A DNA stretch of 31,115 bases from Clostridiales bacterium (GTDB lineage Bacteria; Bacillota_A; Clostridia; Oscillospirales; Oscillospiraceae), in assembly GCA_014799485.1 (NCBI GenBank), contig JAAVHY010000014.1:1-31115 (forward strand). The letters are read 5' to 3'. This document shows positions 1 through 8,680 of this stretch, piece by piece. The translations under genes were made by a program, and so were the position numbers. Numbering within the stretch: position 1 is the first letter of the stretch; every line of letters begins with the position of its first letter. The notes under the pieces are model-generated. The model was not told the origin of the DNA. It searched no databases and was given only the letters and a program-made list of their open reading frames with translations.

Positions 1-598
1 ACAGGAAGCTGTCGTCGATCTGCTCCTTCTCCATCACGGCGTGGAGCAGGGGGACGATGCGCTCCCGGAGGGTGGCGAAAAATTTGTCCAGGTACTCCAT
101 GTTCACCCCGCGCTCGTACTCGTTGAGCAGGGCGTCGTAAGGGGCCTTGGAGCTGTCGTAGTACCCGGCGAACTTGATGTTGAAGGCCACCAGCTTTTTC
201 AGCACGGGCCGGAACAGCTCGAAATCGCTGGCCTCCTTGGCCCGGTGCCACACGTCGCTGGCCTCGTTGGTCAGCATGGCGTATTCCATGTACTCGTCCG
301 CGGGGATGCGGGTGAGCTGGTCGTAGCTCCGTTTCAGCTCTTCCACCTGGCGGCGGATGGGATGCTCCAGCTCATCCTTGCGCGCGCCCAGGAAGTCCAG
401 CAGCTCCCCCACCTCGGGGGAGGAGAACAGCTTGTGCTCTTCCCCGGCCAGGACGCCCAGGGCCACCCCCCGGCCCTCGGCGGTGTCCTTGGGGGCCACG
501 GTGGTGCCGTCCAGGTACAGGGAGGAGGACGCGCAGTGATAGGCGTACAGCTTTTTTTGCAGTTCGGCCAGCTTGGCCAGTGCTTCCTTCAGTTCCAT
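1..598 (-). CDS. Carboxypeptidase Taq (M32 family), N-terminal part
   Basis: About 199 codons are visible; the C-terminal part lies beyond the left edge. The translation starts MELKEALAKLAELQKKLYAY and contains the family's helical N-terminal domain, including a YDALLNEYERGVNM stretch and FFATLRERIVPLL. M32 enzymes are cytoplasmic zinc carboxypeptidases of about 500 residues that remove C-terminal amino acids with broad specificity. The HEXXH zinc motif lies around residue 265 in the family and so is outside the window; activity cannot be judged. The ATG at 598 has only a weak GGGGAAA ribosome binding site about 5 bases upstream. It follows the small membrane-protein gene on the same strand by 46 bases and may be the last gene of the uvrA transcript or have its own promoter. 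Family assignment is secure from the motif pattern; in vivo substrate is unknown. Confidence 0.88.
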   Translation of the reverse strand, partial: MELKEALAKLAELQKKLYAYHCASSSLYLDGTTVAPKDTAEGRGVALGVLAGEEHKLFSSPEVGELLDFLGARKDELEHPIRRQVEELKRSYDQLTRIPADEYMEYAMLTNEASDVWHRAKEASDFELFRPVLKKLVAFNIKFAGYYDSSKAPYDALLNEYERGVNMEYLDKFFATLRERIVPLLHAVMEKEQIDDSFL

Positions 599-644
599 TG
601 CGATTTCCCCATTTCTTATGTGATTTGATGTAAGACAGTTCCGA

Positions 645-956
645 TCATACGCGATCCGGGTCGTCCCCGGAAAAGCGGACGCCGCCGCGCCTGGCCAGGG
701 CATGGGCCAGGGCGGAGCCGTTTTCGTCCAGCCCGCGGTCCTTGATGACCACCTCGCCCCACCACAGCCCGGCCCGCCTCAGCCACAGCAGGGCCTTGAC
801 GGTCTGCTCCAGCCCTTCGCCGCCGCCCTTGGCGTCCACCACCATCCGGGCGGGGCACACCCCGGGCAGCAGCAGCGCGCCCATCGCCAGCCACCCGAGG
901 CTCACCAGCCCGAAGGCCGCCAGCAGTACCGCCAGAAATTGAAATACCTGCGTCAT
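645..956 (-). CDS. Small single-helix membrane protein, unknown function
   Basis: I chose the ATG at 956 (MTQVFQFLAVLL...) because a GAGGAGG ribosome binding site lies directly upstream; the longer reading frame would run into the preceding phosphatase gene. The product is about 103 residues. Residues about 3-30 form one hydrophobic helix, followed by a cytoplasmic-looking domain with the pattern VVDAKGGGEGLEQTVKALLWLRRAG, and a C-terminal tail rich in charged residues. I do not recognise a named family. It sits between a histidine phosphatase and an M32 carboxypeptidase on the same strand, with gaps of 55 and 46 bases, so cotranscription is plausible. No catalytic motif is visible, and no function is proposed. 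Confidence 0.7.
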   Translation of the reverse strand: MTQVFQFLAVLLAAFGLVSLGWLAMGALLLPGVCPARMVVDAKGGGEGLEQTVKALLWLRRAGLWWGEVVIKDRGLDENGSALAHALARRGGVRFSGDDPDRV

Positions 957-1011
957 TTCCGCCGCCTCCTCATTGAAACTGAGGTATTCTATGGCGGAAC
1001 GCGGCCGTTGG

Positions 1012-1599
1012 TCACCGGTTGAAGTGTACCAGCTGGGCGCCGTTCTCATCCACCCGGATGGCGGAATAGGTCCCGTGGCGGAAGAACCAGTCCGGCTGGA
1101 GCAGTTCCCGCTCCCCCACCAGCCCCAGATGGTACAGGATGAGGGACAGCGAGCCGTTATGGGCCGCCACCAGGGTGTCCTCCCCCCGCCGGATCAGCCC
1201 GTCCACGCAGCCGCCCACCCGCGCCAGCATCTGCTGGGGCGGCTCGCCGCCGGGGGGCGCGGTGTGGAACCAGTCGGAGAGGAGCCGGCCGATCTGGTCG
1301 CCGAAGCGGGCCTCCGCCGCGCCCCAGGTCAGGCCCTCCAGCTCACCCATGTCCTGCTCCCGCAGGGCGGGGCAGGCTTCCGGGACGACGAACCTGCCCT
1401 CGGCGCAGATCATAGCGGTGTCCCACGCCCGGGACAGGGGGCTGGACACGCAGCGGGTGAATTCCACCTCGCGCAGCTTGTCCGCCGCCTGTTTTGCCTG
1501 CTCCCGGCCCAGCTCGGTGAGGGGGTAGTCCCGCACGCCGAAAAAGAGCTGCCGCTCGTTGCCGGTGGACTGGCCGTGGCGCACCAGATAGAGATACAT
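1012..1599 (-). CDS. Histidine phosphatase family protein (phosphoglycerate mutase-like)
   Basis: The protein (195 residues) starts [14 protein letters not shown]. The LVRHG motif carries the phospho-accepting histidine at about residue 8, with arginine 7 beside it; an acidic catalytic region, [10 protein letters not shown], is near residue 85; and the second histidine is in AAHNGS around residue 146. These are all the conserved positions of the branch-1 histidine phosphatase fold. Members include cofactor-dependent phosphoglycerate mutase, alpha-ribazole phosphatase (CobC) and many broad small-molecule phosphatases; nothing nearby is cobalamin-related, so I leave the substrate open. The ATG at 1599 has an AAGGAGG site nine bases upstream. 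The start lies 15 bases after the stop of the upstream membrane-transport gene, which suggests one transcript. Confidence 0.88.
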   Translation of the reverse strand: MYLYLVRHGQSTGNERQLFFGVRDYPLTELGREQAKQAADKLREVEFTRCVSSPLSRAWDTAMICAEGRFVVPEACPALREQDMGELEGLTWGAAEARFGDQIGRLLSDWFHTAPPGGEPPQQMLARVGGCVDGLIRRGEDTLVAAHNGSLSLILYHLGLVGERELLQPDWFFRHGTYSAIRVDENGAQLVHFNR

Positions 1600-1614
1600 A
1601 GGACGTCCCTCCTT

Positions 1615-2103
1615 TTAAATCAGGCTCACGATCCCATAGGATAGGATGCTGATGGCCATGCCGGCGATCAGCACGCCGGCAATCACCGACGGGATGGCCT
1701 TCCTCAGCGGCATATCCAGGAACGCCGCCGCCAGCGAGCCGGTCCACGCCCCGGTGCCGGGGAGGGGGATGGCCACGAACAGCATCAGGCCCAGGTATTT
1801 GTACCTGTTCACCTTCTGCCCCTTGAGATGGGCCTTGCGCTCCAACCTGTCCACCAGGCTGTTCAGCCGGGGGATCCGCTCCCGCATCCACTGGAGGATC
1901 CGGCGGATATAGACGATGATGAAGGGAGCGGGGATCAGGTTGCCGATGACGGCGGCCAGGAACGCCGCCCACACCGGCAGGCCGGCGGCCACCCCGAAGG
2001 GGATGCCCCCCCGCAGCTCCACCACCGGGATCATGGACACCAGTATGGTGAGGGTGAACTCCCCCATCATGGTCTCCGTCAGCCATTGCAGATTCAGCTC
2101 CAT
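1615..2103 (-). CDS. Small multidrug export family membrane protein (COG2426 type)
   Basis: The 162-residue product has about four membrane-spanning segments (near residues 15-40, 43-68, 105-130 and 138-160). Characteristic family residues are [12 protein letters not shown] near the first segment and [16 protein letters not shown] near the third, the latter forming a glycine- and proline-rich membrane loop. This family is annotated 'putative small multi-drug export protein', but the name comes from similarity and no substrate has been firmly established. It begins 12 bases after the uvrA stop codon, with AAGGAG before the ATG at 2103, so it is probably translated from the uvrA message. A role in DNA repair is not implied by this arrangement. 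Confidence 0.85.
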   Translation of the reverse strand: MELNLQWLTETMMGEFTLTILVSMIPVVELRGGIPFGVAAGLPVWAAFLAAVIGNLIPAPFIIVYIRRILQWMRERIPRLNSLVDRLERKAHLKGQKVNRYKYLGLMLFVAIPLPGTGAWTGSLAAAFLDMPLRKAIPSVIAGVLIAGMAISILSYGIVSLI

Positions 2104-2115
2104 GGTCGGCTCCTT

Positions 2116-4944
2116 TTACTCCAGTACCGTTTTCAGGTATTTGCCCGTGTAGCTCCCGGGGTGCTGGGCGACCTCCTCCGGCGTGCCCATGCACACCACC
2201 GTGCCGCCGCCGGAGCCGCCCTCCGGCCCCAGGTCGATGATATAGTCCGCCGTTTTGATGACGTCCAGGTTGTGCTCGATGACCACCACCGTGTTGCCCT
2301 TGTCCACGAACCGCTGGAGCACCTCCACCAGCTGGTGGACGTCGGCGGTGTGCAGGCCGGTGGTGGGCTCGTCCAGGATGTACACCGTGGAGCCGGTGGA
2401 CTGCTTGGAAAGCTCGGTGGCCAGCTTTACCCGCTGGGCCTCGCCGCCGGACAGGGTGGTGGAGGGCTGGCCCAGCTTCACGTAGCCCAGGCCCACGTCT
2501 TTCAGGGTCTTGACCCGGTTATACAGCTTGGGCAGGTTCTCGAAGAAGGGCAGGGCCTCGTCCACCGTCATCTCCAGCACCTCGTGGATATTTTTGCCCT
2601 TATACCGCACCTCCAGGGTCTCCCGGTTGTACCGCTTGCCCTTGCACACTTCGCAGGGCACGTAGATGTCGGGGAGGAAGTGCATCTCGATCTTCAGCAG
2701 GCCGTCCCCGGAGCAGGCCTCGCACCGCCCGCCCCGGACGTTGAAGGAGAACCGGCCCGGGCCGTAGCCCCGGGTCTTGGCGTCCTGGGTGGAGGCGAAC
2801 AGCTCCCGGATGTCGTTGAACAGCCCCGTGTAGGTGGCGGGGTTGGAGCGCGGGGTGCGGCCGATGGGGGACTGGTCGATGGCGATGACCTTGTCCAAAA
2901 ATTCGATGCCCTCCATGCCGTCGTGTTTGCCCGGGCGGGCCTTGGTGCGATTCAGCTCCGCGCCCAGCCGCTTGTACAAAATCTCGTTCACCAGGGAGGA
3001 CTTGCCCGACCCGGACACGCCGGTGACGGCGATGAACGTGCCCAGGGGGAAGCCCACATCGATGTGCCGCAGGTTGTTCTCCGCCGCCCCCCGGACGGTG
3101 AGGGTGTGGCCGTTCCCCTGCCGCCGCGACCCCGGGACGGGCACCTTTTTCCGGCCCGCCAGGTAGTCGCCGGTGACGGAGCCGGGGGTGTTCATGACCT
3201 CCTCCGCGGTGCCGCAGGCCACCACCTGGCCGCCGTGGACCCCCGCCCCGGGGCCGATGTCCACGATGTAGTCCGCCGCTCGCATGGTGTCCTCGTCGTG
3301 CTCCACCACGATCAGGGTGTTGCCAAGATCCCGCAGCCGCTTCAGGGTGGACAGCAGCAGGTCGTTGTCCCGCTGGTGCAGGCCGATGGACGGCTCGTCC
3401 AGGATGTACAGCACCCCCATCAGGGAGGAGCCGATCTGGGTGGCCAGCCGGATGCGCTGGCTCTCGCCGCCGGACAGGGTGCCCGCCTGCCGAGTCAGGG
3501 TCAGGTACTGCAGACCCACCGAGCGCAAAAAGCCCAGCCGGGAGCGGATCTCCTTGAGGATTTGGTCGGCGATCATGCTTTGGGTCTCGGTGAGGGTGAT
3601 GGTGTCCAGAAACGCCAGGGCCTCGTCCACCGGCTTCTCGCAGAAGTCGTGGATGGAGCTGCCCCCCACGGTGACCGCCAGGGCCTCCCGCTTGAGCCGC
3701 CTGCCCTGGCAGTCGGGGCAGGGGCACTCGCTCATGCACTCCTCGATCTCCCGCTTCATGGCGTCGGACTGGGTCTCCCGGTAGCGGCGCTCCAGGTTGT
3801 TCACGATGCCCTCGAAGGGCTGGTACAGGGTGCCCTTGCCCCGGGGCTGGTCGTAGTTCAGGGTGAGCTTTTCCCCCTTGGTGCCGTAGAGGATGATGTC
3901 CATCACCTCGCCGGACAGCTTTTCCACCGGGTCGGTGAGCTTGAAGCGGTACTTTTTCGCCAGGGCGTCAAAGTACATCCGGGAGATGCCGTCCGACTTG
4001 ATGTGGTTCCAGCCGGAGGCGCAGATGGCCCCGTCTAAAATAGACAGGGAGCGGTTGGGGATGATGCGGTCGGGGTCGACTTTGAGCTGGGCCCCCAGTC
4101 CGGTGCAGGCGGGGCAGGCACCGAAAGGGTTGTTGAAAGAGAACATCCGGGGGGTGAGCTCGTCGATGGACACGCCGCAGTCCTCGCAGGCGTAATTCTG
4201 GGAGAACAGGATGTCCCGCTCCTCGTCCCCCAGCACGTTGATGACCACGATGCCGCCGGACAGGTTGGAGGCCACCTCCACGCTGTCGGTGAGCCGCCGG
4301 GTGATGTCCTCGCGGATGACCAGCCGGTCCACCACGATCTCGATGGAGTGTTTTTTGTTCTTGTCCAGCTTGATCTCTTCCGTCAGGTCGTACAGGGAGC
4401 CGTCCGCCCGCACCCGGACGTAGCCGGATTTCCGGGCGTCCTCGAACACCTTGTTGTGCTCGCCCTTCTTGCCCCGGATGACCGGGGCCAGCACCTGGAT
4501 ACGGGTGGCCTCGGGGAGCGTCATCACCTGGTCGATGATCTGGTCGATGGTCTGCTGTTTGATCTCCTTGCCGCAGTTGGGGCAGTGGGGGGTGCCCACC
4601 CGGGCCCACAGCAGGCGGAGATAGTCGTAGATCTCCGTCACCGTGCCCACAGTGGAACGGGGGTTTTTGGAGGTGGTCTTTTGGTCGATGGAGATGGCGG
4701 GGGACAGACCCTCGATGTAGTCCACGTCCGGCTTCTCCATCTGGCCCAAAAACATCCGGGCGTAGGAGGACAGGGACTCCACATACCGCCGCTGGCCCTC
4801 GGCGTACAGCGTCTCAAAGGCCAGGGAGGACTTGCCCGACCCGGATAGGCCGGTGAGCACCACCAGCTTGTCCCGGGGGATGGTGACGTCGATATTCTTT
4901 AGATTGTTTTCTCGCGCGCCTTTGATGACGATCTTATCCTGCAT
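2116..4944 (-). CDS. uvrA: Excinuclease ABC subunit A
   Basis: The full-length protein has 942 residues, the usual length. UvrA is the damage-sensing ATPase of nucleotide excision repair; it dimerises, scans DNA and loads UvrB at lesions in the cytoplasm. Visible motifs: Walker [10 protein letters not shown] near residue 32; zinc-binding CEDC...CPAC around 250-280; first ABC signature [12 protein letters not shown] near 490 followed by Walker [14 protein letters not shown]; second Walker [10 protein letters not shown] near 640; second zinc module CEAC...CEVC around 735-765; second signature [12 protein letters not shown] followed by [10 protein letters not shown]. All key residues are intact. 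An AAGGAG site precedes the ATG at 4944, and a consensus-like promoter lies at 5002-5030. uvrB, its partner, is on the same strand about 3.7 kb upstream but belongs to a separate transcription unit. Confidence 0.98.
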   Translation of the reverse strand: MQDKIVIKGARENNLKNIDVTIPRDKLVVLTGLSGSGKSSLAFETLYAEGQRRYVESLSSYARMFLGQMEKPDVDYIEGLSPAISIDQKTTSKNPRSTVGTVTEIYDYLRLLWARVGTPHCPNCGKEIKQQTIDQIIDQVMTLPEATRIQVLAPVIRGKKGEHNKVFEDARKSGYVRVRADGSLYDLTEEIKLDKNKKHSIEIVVDRLVIREDITRRLTDSVEVASNLSGGIVVINVLGDEERDILFSQNYACEDCGVSIDELTPRMFSFNNPFGACPACTGLGAQLKVDPDRIIPNRSLSILDGAICASGWNHIKSDGISRMYFDALAKKYRFKLTDPVEKLSGEVMDIILYGTKGEKLTLNYDQPRGKGTLYQPFEGIVNNLERRYRETQSDAMKREIEECMSECPCPDCQGRRLKREALAVTVGGSSIHDFCEKPVDEALAFLDTITLTETQSMIADQILKEIRSRLGFLRSVGLQYLTLTRQAGTLSGGESQRIRLATQIGSSLMGVLYILDEPSIGLHQRDNDLLLSTLKRLRDLGNTLIVVEHDEDTMRAADYIVDIGPGAGVHGGQVVACGTAEEVMNTPGSVTGDYLAGRKKVPVPGSRRQGNGHTLTVRGAAENNLRHIDVGFPLGTFIAVTGVSGSGKSSLVNEILYKRLGAELNRTKARPGKHDGMEGIEFLDKVIAIDQSPIGRTPRSNPATYTGLFNDIRELFASTQDAKTRGYGPGRFSFNVRGGRCEACSGDGLLKIEMHFLPDIYVPCEVCKGKRYNRETLEVRYKGKNIHEVLEMTVDEALPFFENLPKLYNRVKTLKDVGLGYVKLGQPSTTLSGGEAQRVKLATELSKQSTGSTVYILDEPTTGLHTADVHQLVEVLQRFVDKGNTVVVIEHNLDVIKTADYIIDLGPEGGSGGGTVVCMGTPEEVAQHPGSYTGKYLKTVLE

Positions 4945-5001
4945 GGATTTTGGTCTCCTTAATCTTGTGAAAAGTTTTTGTTAATTTTTGGGCCCGGATA
5001 T

Positions 5002-5030
5002 AGGATAATGAAACGAATTTTTAATGTCAA
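5002..5030 (-). promoter_or_regulatory. uvrA promoter with half LexA-like site
   Basis: Reading the minus strand: -35 TTGACA (5030-5025), 17-base spacer, -10 TATCCT (5007-5002). Transcription would start about 50 bases upstream of the uvrA ATG. The spacer contains a TTCGTTTC half-site resembling one arm of the Gram-positive LexA box CGAACRNRYGTTYC, but the other arm is degenerate (AAAAA). SOS control of uvrA is normal in Bacillus relatives; here the sequence supports it only weakly. Confidence 0.75.
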
Positions 5031-5061
5031 CCCCTATTTTAGCGGATTTTTCAGGGGAATT

Positions 5062-5418
5062 CTATAAAGCGGGCAGGATGGCGTTCCAGGGCTGGAGGAT
5101 GAGCAGGGCGGCGAACACCAGCACGACAATGATCTCCCAAATCACCACGGCGGTGAGCAGAAGCTTTGCCGCCAGGAGGGCGTACCGCTTCCAGCCCTCG
5201 AAGCCATCGATAAATTCCCGATCCATCCGCCCGGTGGCCTTCCACTTGGCGCGGATGAACAGCAGCAGGGCGAGGAAGCCCGCGTTGGAGGCCAGCAGGA
5301 CCGCCGCCACCGTGGTTAATGCGAAACCCAGCCAGGGCAGGATGAAAGCCATGGCCGCCATGATGATCCACACGGGCCACAGCAGAAGCAGTAAAAACAG
5401 CACAGAAAGAAATGCCAT
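5062..5418 (-). CDS. Small polytopic membrane protein, unknown function
   Basis: The product is 118 residues with about four hydrophobic segments (residues 3-20, 22-52 which may hold two helices, and 80-110). Between them is a short charged stretch, KWKATGRMDREFIDGFEGWKRY, probably cytoplasmic. The ATG at 5418 is preceded by a perfect AAAGGAGG site. It is the last gene of the run that begins with uvrB, 19 bases after the MmcQ/YjbR gene, and ends just before the uvrA promoter. I do not recognise a named family and see no catalytic motif. Confidence 0.75.
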   Translation of the reverse strand: MAFLSVLFLLLLLWPVWIIMAAMAFILPWLGFALTTVAAVLLASNAGFLALLLFIRAKWKATGRMDREFIDGFEGWKRYALLAAKLLLTAVVIWEIIVVLVFAALLILQPWNAILPAL

Positions 5419-5437
5419 GTTAAGTCCTCCTTTTTAA

Positions 5438-5818
5438 TCACTGCTCCGCCAGTTCCTTCTGGACGTACTTGGGCAGCTTGGACACCACCAGCTCATAGGA
5501 CATATCGCACAGGTCGCGCAATACCACGTCGGGCAGGTCCCCGTCCAGCAGGGCGGCAATCCACAGCCGCTTGTCGCAGTAAAAGCCGGGGAGTATGTCC
5601 GGGTACTGCTCCCGGAATGCCTCGGCCAGCCGGGGGTCGCACTTCAGATTCACCAGGTCGTGGCCGTTGTACCGCTCGTCTTTCATCCCCCGGGGGGAGC
5701 ACACGGCGGCGAACAGCTTGCCCCGCACCATGTAGCGGTGCCAGCCCCACTCGATCTTGAAATCTTTCTCCGTGCCGGGTTTGTCCAGCAGATATTGGTC
5801 CAGCCATTCGTATTTCAT
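5438..5818 (-). CDS. MmcQ/YjbR family protein
   Basis: A 126-residue soluble protein with the compact double-wing fold signature of the YjbR/MmcQ family: KIEWGWHRYMVRGKLFAAV at residues 22-40, then HDLVNLKCDPRLAEAFREQYPDI, and PGFYCDKRLWIAALLDG, in which the aromatic and tryptophan residues are conserved. The family is annotated as DNA-binding from a CyaY-like fold (E. coli YjbR structure), but its biological role is not established. The start at 5818 has an AAGGAGG site. It is adjacent to membrane-protein genes with short gaps, so it is probably part of the uvrB transcript, though a link to repair would be inference only. Confidence 0.85.
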   Translation of the reverse strand: MKYEWLDQYLLDKPGTEKDFKIEWGWHRYMVRGKLFAAVCSPRGMKDERYNGHDLVNLKCDPRLAEAFREQYPDILPGFYCDKRLWIAALLDGDLPDVVLRDLCDMSYELVVSKLPKYVQKELAEQ

Positions 5819-5857
5819 GGGTTTATCCTCCTTGTAAACTCTGTACAGGGCGCGCCG

Positions 5858-6625
5858 TCAGAAGATGGGGAACAGCCCTGTGCCAAGGGCATAGACCCAC
5901 ACAGCCACGGCCGTCAGGGCAATCCAGCCCATCCAGCGGCTGAACAGCTCCCACTCGGAGGGCTCGGCGCCGTAGGGGTCCTGCACCCGGAAGGCCAGGT
6001 TCCAGCGGAACAGCTGATCCTCAAACAACAGGGTGGCGAGGCACATGGCGCCGAGCAGCAGGCCCAACAGGATGAACTCAAGGCGTCCCCGGGTGGAAAC
6101 CTCCGGCCCCTGGGCAAAGCGGAGGATGACGCCGGGAGTGGGCTCCGGCTTTGACGATTCCGCGCCAAAGGAGATGGAGATGGCGAGGTCGTTTCCCTCC
6201 TCGTCCAGCAGCCAGTAGGACGAATAGGGGGAATAGGCCCCCCGGAACCACACCTCGTCCCCCTTTCGAATCTCCACGCCGGTGAAGAAATCCGGGTCAT
6301 GCCGGACGGTGTCCTCCGTCTGGGGGACGGCGGTGGGGTCTTCGGTGACGGTGTAGGCGCTGTCCAGCGCCCCGTCCAGCCAGAACTCCACGGTCGATTC
6401 TGAGGACACCACATATTTGACCGCGTAGCCCTCCGCTTTGCCGGAATAGACGGCGGCGTCCCCCTCCTGTTCGTAGCGCAGGTATCCGTTTCTGTAGGAG
6501 ACCATCTGCTGCCGCCCGAGGGTCAGGCAGAGGGCCACAGACAGGATCAGCAGGACGGGGTGGATCAGCAGGATGATTCGCCGCCCGCGGTCCATCTCTT
6601 CCCAGCGTTCCTTCAAATACTCCAT
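5858..6625 (-). CDS. Membrane protein with three helices and an extracytoplasmic beta-rich domain, unknown
   Basis: The protein is 255 residues. One hydrophobic segment lies at about residues 17-37, followed by a roughly 140-residue domain with many beta-type alternations (VEFWLDGALDSAYTV, EVWFRGAYSPYSSYWLLDEE), then two helices near 183-203 and 233-253. The basic N-terminus (KERWEEMDRGRR) suggests a cytoplasmic start and an external central domain. No conserved catalytic motif was recognised. The ATG at 6625 has an AAGGAGG site. It sits 15 bases after the M28 peptidase gene. A partner role with that membrane peptidase is possible but unsupported beyond adjacency. Confidence 0.72.
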   Translation of the reverse strand: MEYLKERWEEMDRGRRIILLIHPVLLILSVALCLTLGRQQMVSYRNGYLRYEQEGDAAVYSGKAEGYAVKYVVSSESTVEFWLDGALDSAYTVTEDPTAVPQTEDTVRHDPDFFTGVEIRKGDEVWFRGAYSPYSSYWLLDEEGNDLAISISFGAESSKPEPTPGVILRFAQGPEVSTRGRLEFILLGLLLGAMCLATLLFEDQLFRWNLAFRVQDPYGAEPSEWELFSRWMGWIALTAVAVWVYALGTGLFPIF

Positions 6626-6640
6626 GGCATTGCCTCCTTG

Positions 6641-7573
6641 TCAGTCCAGCCCGGCGATGTACCGCAGGGCTCCGTCCCGCAGCAGGGCGATGTTGGCCTC
6701 GTCCAGCACCGTGTCCTTGCTGGTGTGGATGCGGTCCATGTAGTAGCCGACGACTTTTTTGTGCTTCAGCGCGCACACCCCCGCGCCCTTTTTGAAGTTG
6801 GCGTTGTCGGAGGGGTACATACTGAAACTGCGCACCACCTGCACGTCCTTGCCCCCGGTGGGGAGAAAAGCAGCCTCCATGCGCTTCAGCGTGTCCTCGT
6901 CCTTCTTCAGCGCCCTCTGGGGGAAGAATTGGATGGAATCCCCGTCGCCCACGCAGTCGAAGTTGAGCACGGCGGTGCGTTTCTTCACCTGCTTGTGCTT
7001 TTTGGCGAAGGCGGCGGAGCCGAACATCCCCTTCTCCTCGTTGTCGAAGAATACGAAGCACACCCGGCCCCGGTGCTCGGGGGGCAGGGCCAGGGCGGTC
7101 TCCACGAGCGTGAGCACGCCGCTGGTGTTGTCGTTGGCGGTGTGCTTGTTGGCCTTGCCGTCCAGGATCCACCAGATGAAAAAGACGCAGATGGCCATGG
7201 ACGCCAGCGGCATCAGCCACCACAGCACCGCCTCCGGCGCGAAGGAGACCAGCGCGCCCTCCACCACGGCGATCGCGATGAACAGCGGCAGAACAATGGC
7301 GATTTGGTAGAGCAGGAAGAAAAACAGGTTCCGGGGCGTGATGAAGTTGGGCACAGGCAGCACGGCCTGGGTGTCGTAGTGGGCGGTGAGCAGCACCTGG
7401 GCTTTGTCCGGGTCGCCCGCCACCACGTTCCGGGCGGCAAAGCCCTTCTCCACCCTGGGCGCGTATCCCGCCGCCTCCAGCTCCCCGCATAACCAGGCGC
7501 GGAATGCTTCCTTCTGCTTCCGGGACTTGCGCACCTGCATTTCGGCCATGATTTTGTTGGACTGCACTGTCAT
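6641..7573 (-). CDS. M28 family zinc aminopeptidase with an internal membrane segment
   Basis: The product (310 residues) has the M28 metal ligands in order: AHYDT (His/Asp, about residues 65-67), TANDNTSG (bridging Asp, about 147), DNEEKG (Glu pair, about 178), DCVGDGD (about 205) and IHTSKD (His, about 282). M28 enzymes are co-catalytic two-zinc aminopeptidases. Unusually, residues about 81-136 are strongly hydrophobic (LFFFLLYQIAIVLPLFIAI, then CVFFIWWIL), placing membrane helices between the first and second metal ligands. The start at 7573 uses a GGAGGG site that lies in the end of the preceding ybaK-like gene, four bases away, so translation is probably coupled. The catalytic set appears complete. 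The peptide substrate and which side of the membrane it acts on are unknown. Confidence 0.88.
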   Translation of the reverse strand: MTVQSNKIMAEMQVRKSRKQKEAFRAWLCGELEAAGYAPRVEKGFAARNVVAGDPDKAQVLLTAHYDTQAVLPVPNFITPRNLFFFLLYQIAIVLPLFIAIAVVEGALVSFAPEAVLWWLMPLASMAICVFFIWWILDGKANKHTANDNTSGVLTLVETALALPPEHRGRVCFVFFDNEEKGMFGSAAFAKKHKQVKKRTAVLNFDCVGDGDSIQFFPQRALKKDEDTLKRMEAAFLPTGGKDVQVVRSFSMYPSDNANFKKGAGVCALKHKKVVGYYMDRIHTSKDTVLDEANIALLRDGALRYIAGLD

Positions 7574-7577
7574 CGCT

Positions 7578-8069
7578 CTATCCCTCCACGACCAGGTCAG
7601 CGGTGGTTCCGCCCACCAGGGCGATGAGATCGGCGGGCTTCACCTCCACCTGGAAGCCCACCTTCCCGGCGGAGACGCAGATGGTGTCACGCTCCAGACA
7701 GCTCTGATGGAACACCGTGGGGAACCGCTTTTTCATCCCCACCGGGGAACAGCCGCCGTGGACGTAGCCCGTCAGGGGCAGCAGCTCTTTGGACGGCAGC
7801 ATGGCGATGGACTTCTCGCCCACGGCCTTCGCCGCCTTCTTCAAATCCAGTGTCTCGGGCCCTGGGATGTCGAACACGTAGTACCCGCCGGAGGCCCCGC
7901 GGGCCACCAGAGTTTTGAACACCACTGCCGGGTCCTGGCCCAGCATTTGGGCCACGGTCACGCCATCGGGAGCGGCGTCGCCGACGGGGTAGGTGTGGGC
8001 GGTGTAGGGCACCTTTTTCTGGTCCAACACCCGCATGACGTTGGTCTTTTCCTCTTTTTGCTTGGACAT
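7578..8069 (-). CDS. ybaK: Cys-tRNA(Pro) deacylase, YbaK/EbsC family
   Basis: A 163-residue protein starting MSKQKEEKTNVMRVLDQKKV. The family pattern is clear: VPYTAHTYPVGD, AVVFKTLVARG with the conserved lysine, KAVGEKSIAML, LTGYVHGGCSPVGMKK and FHQSCLERDTICVSAG. YbaK hydrolyses Cys-tRNA(Pro) mischarged by prolyl-tRNA synthetase, a trans-editing step in the cytoplasm. I chose the ATG at 8069 rather than the frame-open ATG at 8090 because it has a GGGAGTG site overlapping the stop of the upstream gene, leaving a 4-base gap. The gene lies within the uvrB-led run. Confidence 0.92.
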   Translation of the reverse strand: MSKQKEEKTNVMRVLDQKKVPYTAHTYPVGDAAPDGVTVAQMLGQDPAVVFKTLVARGASGGYYVFDIPGPETLDLKKAAKAVGEKSIAMLPSKELLPLTGYVHGGCSPVGMKKRFPTVFHQSCLERDTICVSAGKVGFQVEVKPADLIALVGGTTADLVVEG

Positions 8070-8073
8070 GGTA

Positions 8074-8463
8074 TCACTCCCAAACCGCACAGGCGATACA
8101 CGGCCCGCCTTCTTCTATCAGGATAGTGAAATGATTTACCCCACATTCCGCCACAGGCTGGCCGTTCCGGGCGTAGCGCTTCTCATAGCCGCTGTGGACC
8201 AGATACACGCCGTTTTGCTCCGTCCACTCCAGCGAGGTCTGGCGCTCGGAAAAACCTGCCGTGAATAGCTGGGGGTAGTCCCGCACCACCGTCTCAAATT
8301 CCCGGATGTGCTCCTCCACCGTTTTCGCGGCGTACCCGGAATCCGTCCGTTCCAGCAGCAGCGCGTCCGGGCGGAACAGCGCGCGAAAGTTCCCGGCGGG
8401 AAAGGGCTCACCCGGCCCGAAAGAGATGACCTGATAAAATCGTGTTAAAAATTCGTTCAGCAT
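8074..8463 (-). CDS. NTF2/SnoaL-like protein
   Basis: A 129-residue soluble protein with the cone-shaped NTF2-like pattern: a helix at 1-12, RALFRPDALLLERT, EEHIREFETVVRDYPQLFTAGF, then beta strands EQNGVYLVHSGYEKRYAR and CGVNHFTILIEEGG. Members of this fold are small enzymes or ligand-binding domains; nothing here identifies the ligand. The ATG at 8463 immediately abuts a TAA at 8464-8466, which ends a leftover copy of the uvrB tail, and that copy supplies the GCGAGGG ribosome binding site. In the ancestral order uvrB would therefore have been translationally coupled to this gene. Confidence 0.8.
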   Translation of the reverse strand: MLNEFLTRFYQVISFGPGEPFPAGNFRALFRPDALLLERTDSGYAAKTVEEHIREFETVVRDYPQLFTAGFSERQTSLEWTEQNGVYLVHSGYEKRYARNGQPVAECGVNHFTILIEEGGPCIACAVWE

Positions 8464-8541
8464 TTACTTTCCCTCGCCGCGCAGTTTGATGATCTGATCT
8501 CTCAGGGCGGCGGCAACTTCAAATTCCAGCATCTTGGCCGC
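8464..8541 (-). pseudogene. Orphan copy of the uvrB 3' end (26 codons including stop)
   Basis: This 78-base stretch matches the end of the intact uvrB (8681-8758) at 68 of 78 positions. It encodes [23 protein letters not shown] and a TAA stop, differing from the intact gene by one conservative change (E for D) just before the final GK. Its codons (CTGCGCGGCGAGGGAAAG) look native to this GC-rich genome, while the end of the intact gene uses TTAAGAGGAGACGGAAAA. It is separated from uvrB by a hairpin array. It still provides the ribosome binding site of the NTF2-like gene and could be read as a 22-residue mini-ORF from the ATG at 8532. Confidence 0.9.
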
Positions 8542-8680
8542 GCCCCACGCGGCAAGCCGCGCGGGGGCCCCGATTTGATTCGCTTACGGGCGGAGTGAAT
8601 CCGCCCTGCAAAATTCTCCGCTTCGCTCCGAATTTACGGCGCAAGCGCCGCCCCACCTTCGGCGGGGCCCCAGGAGGCGG
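8542..8680. repeat. Hairpin array A between uvrB and its duplicated tail
   Basis: A 139-base non-coding insert consisting almost entirely of five consecutive stem-loops: 8542-8568 (11-bp stem with one mismatch), 8588-8606 (GGGCGGA/TCCGCCC, perfect), 8611-8635 (AAATTC/GAATTT outer stem), 8637-8650 (CGGCGC/GCGCCG) and 8651-8667 (CCCCaCC/GGcGGGG). GGGGCCC(C) motifs sit near both ends. No reading frame and no transposase are present. No run of T follows a stem on the transcribed strand, so it is not an obvious terminator. A second array of the same style lies at the other end of uvrB. It resembles a non-autonomous hairpin-type repeat element; family membership could not be checked. Confidence 0.8.

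Noticed and set aside
1828..4038. A 736-codon plus-strand open frame opposite uvrA
   Set aside because: It is the antisense shadow of uvrA in GC-rich DNA: composition is dominated by G, A, V, H, L, Q and P with no recognisable domain, and no ribosome binding site precedes it.
8542..8680. Hairpin array A considered as a CRISPR array or tandem terminators
   Set aside because: The stems differ from one another, there are no equal-length spacers or repeated units, and no T run follows any stem on the uvrB strand.
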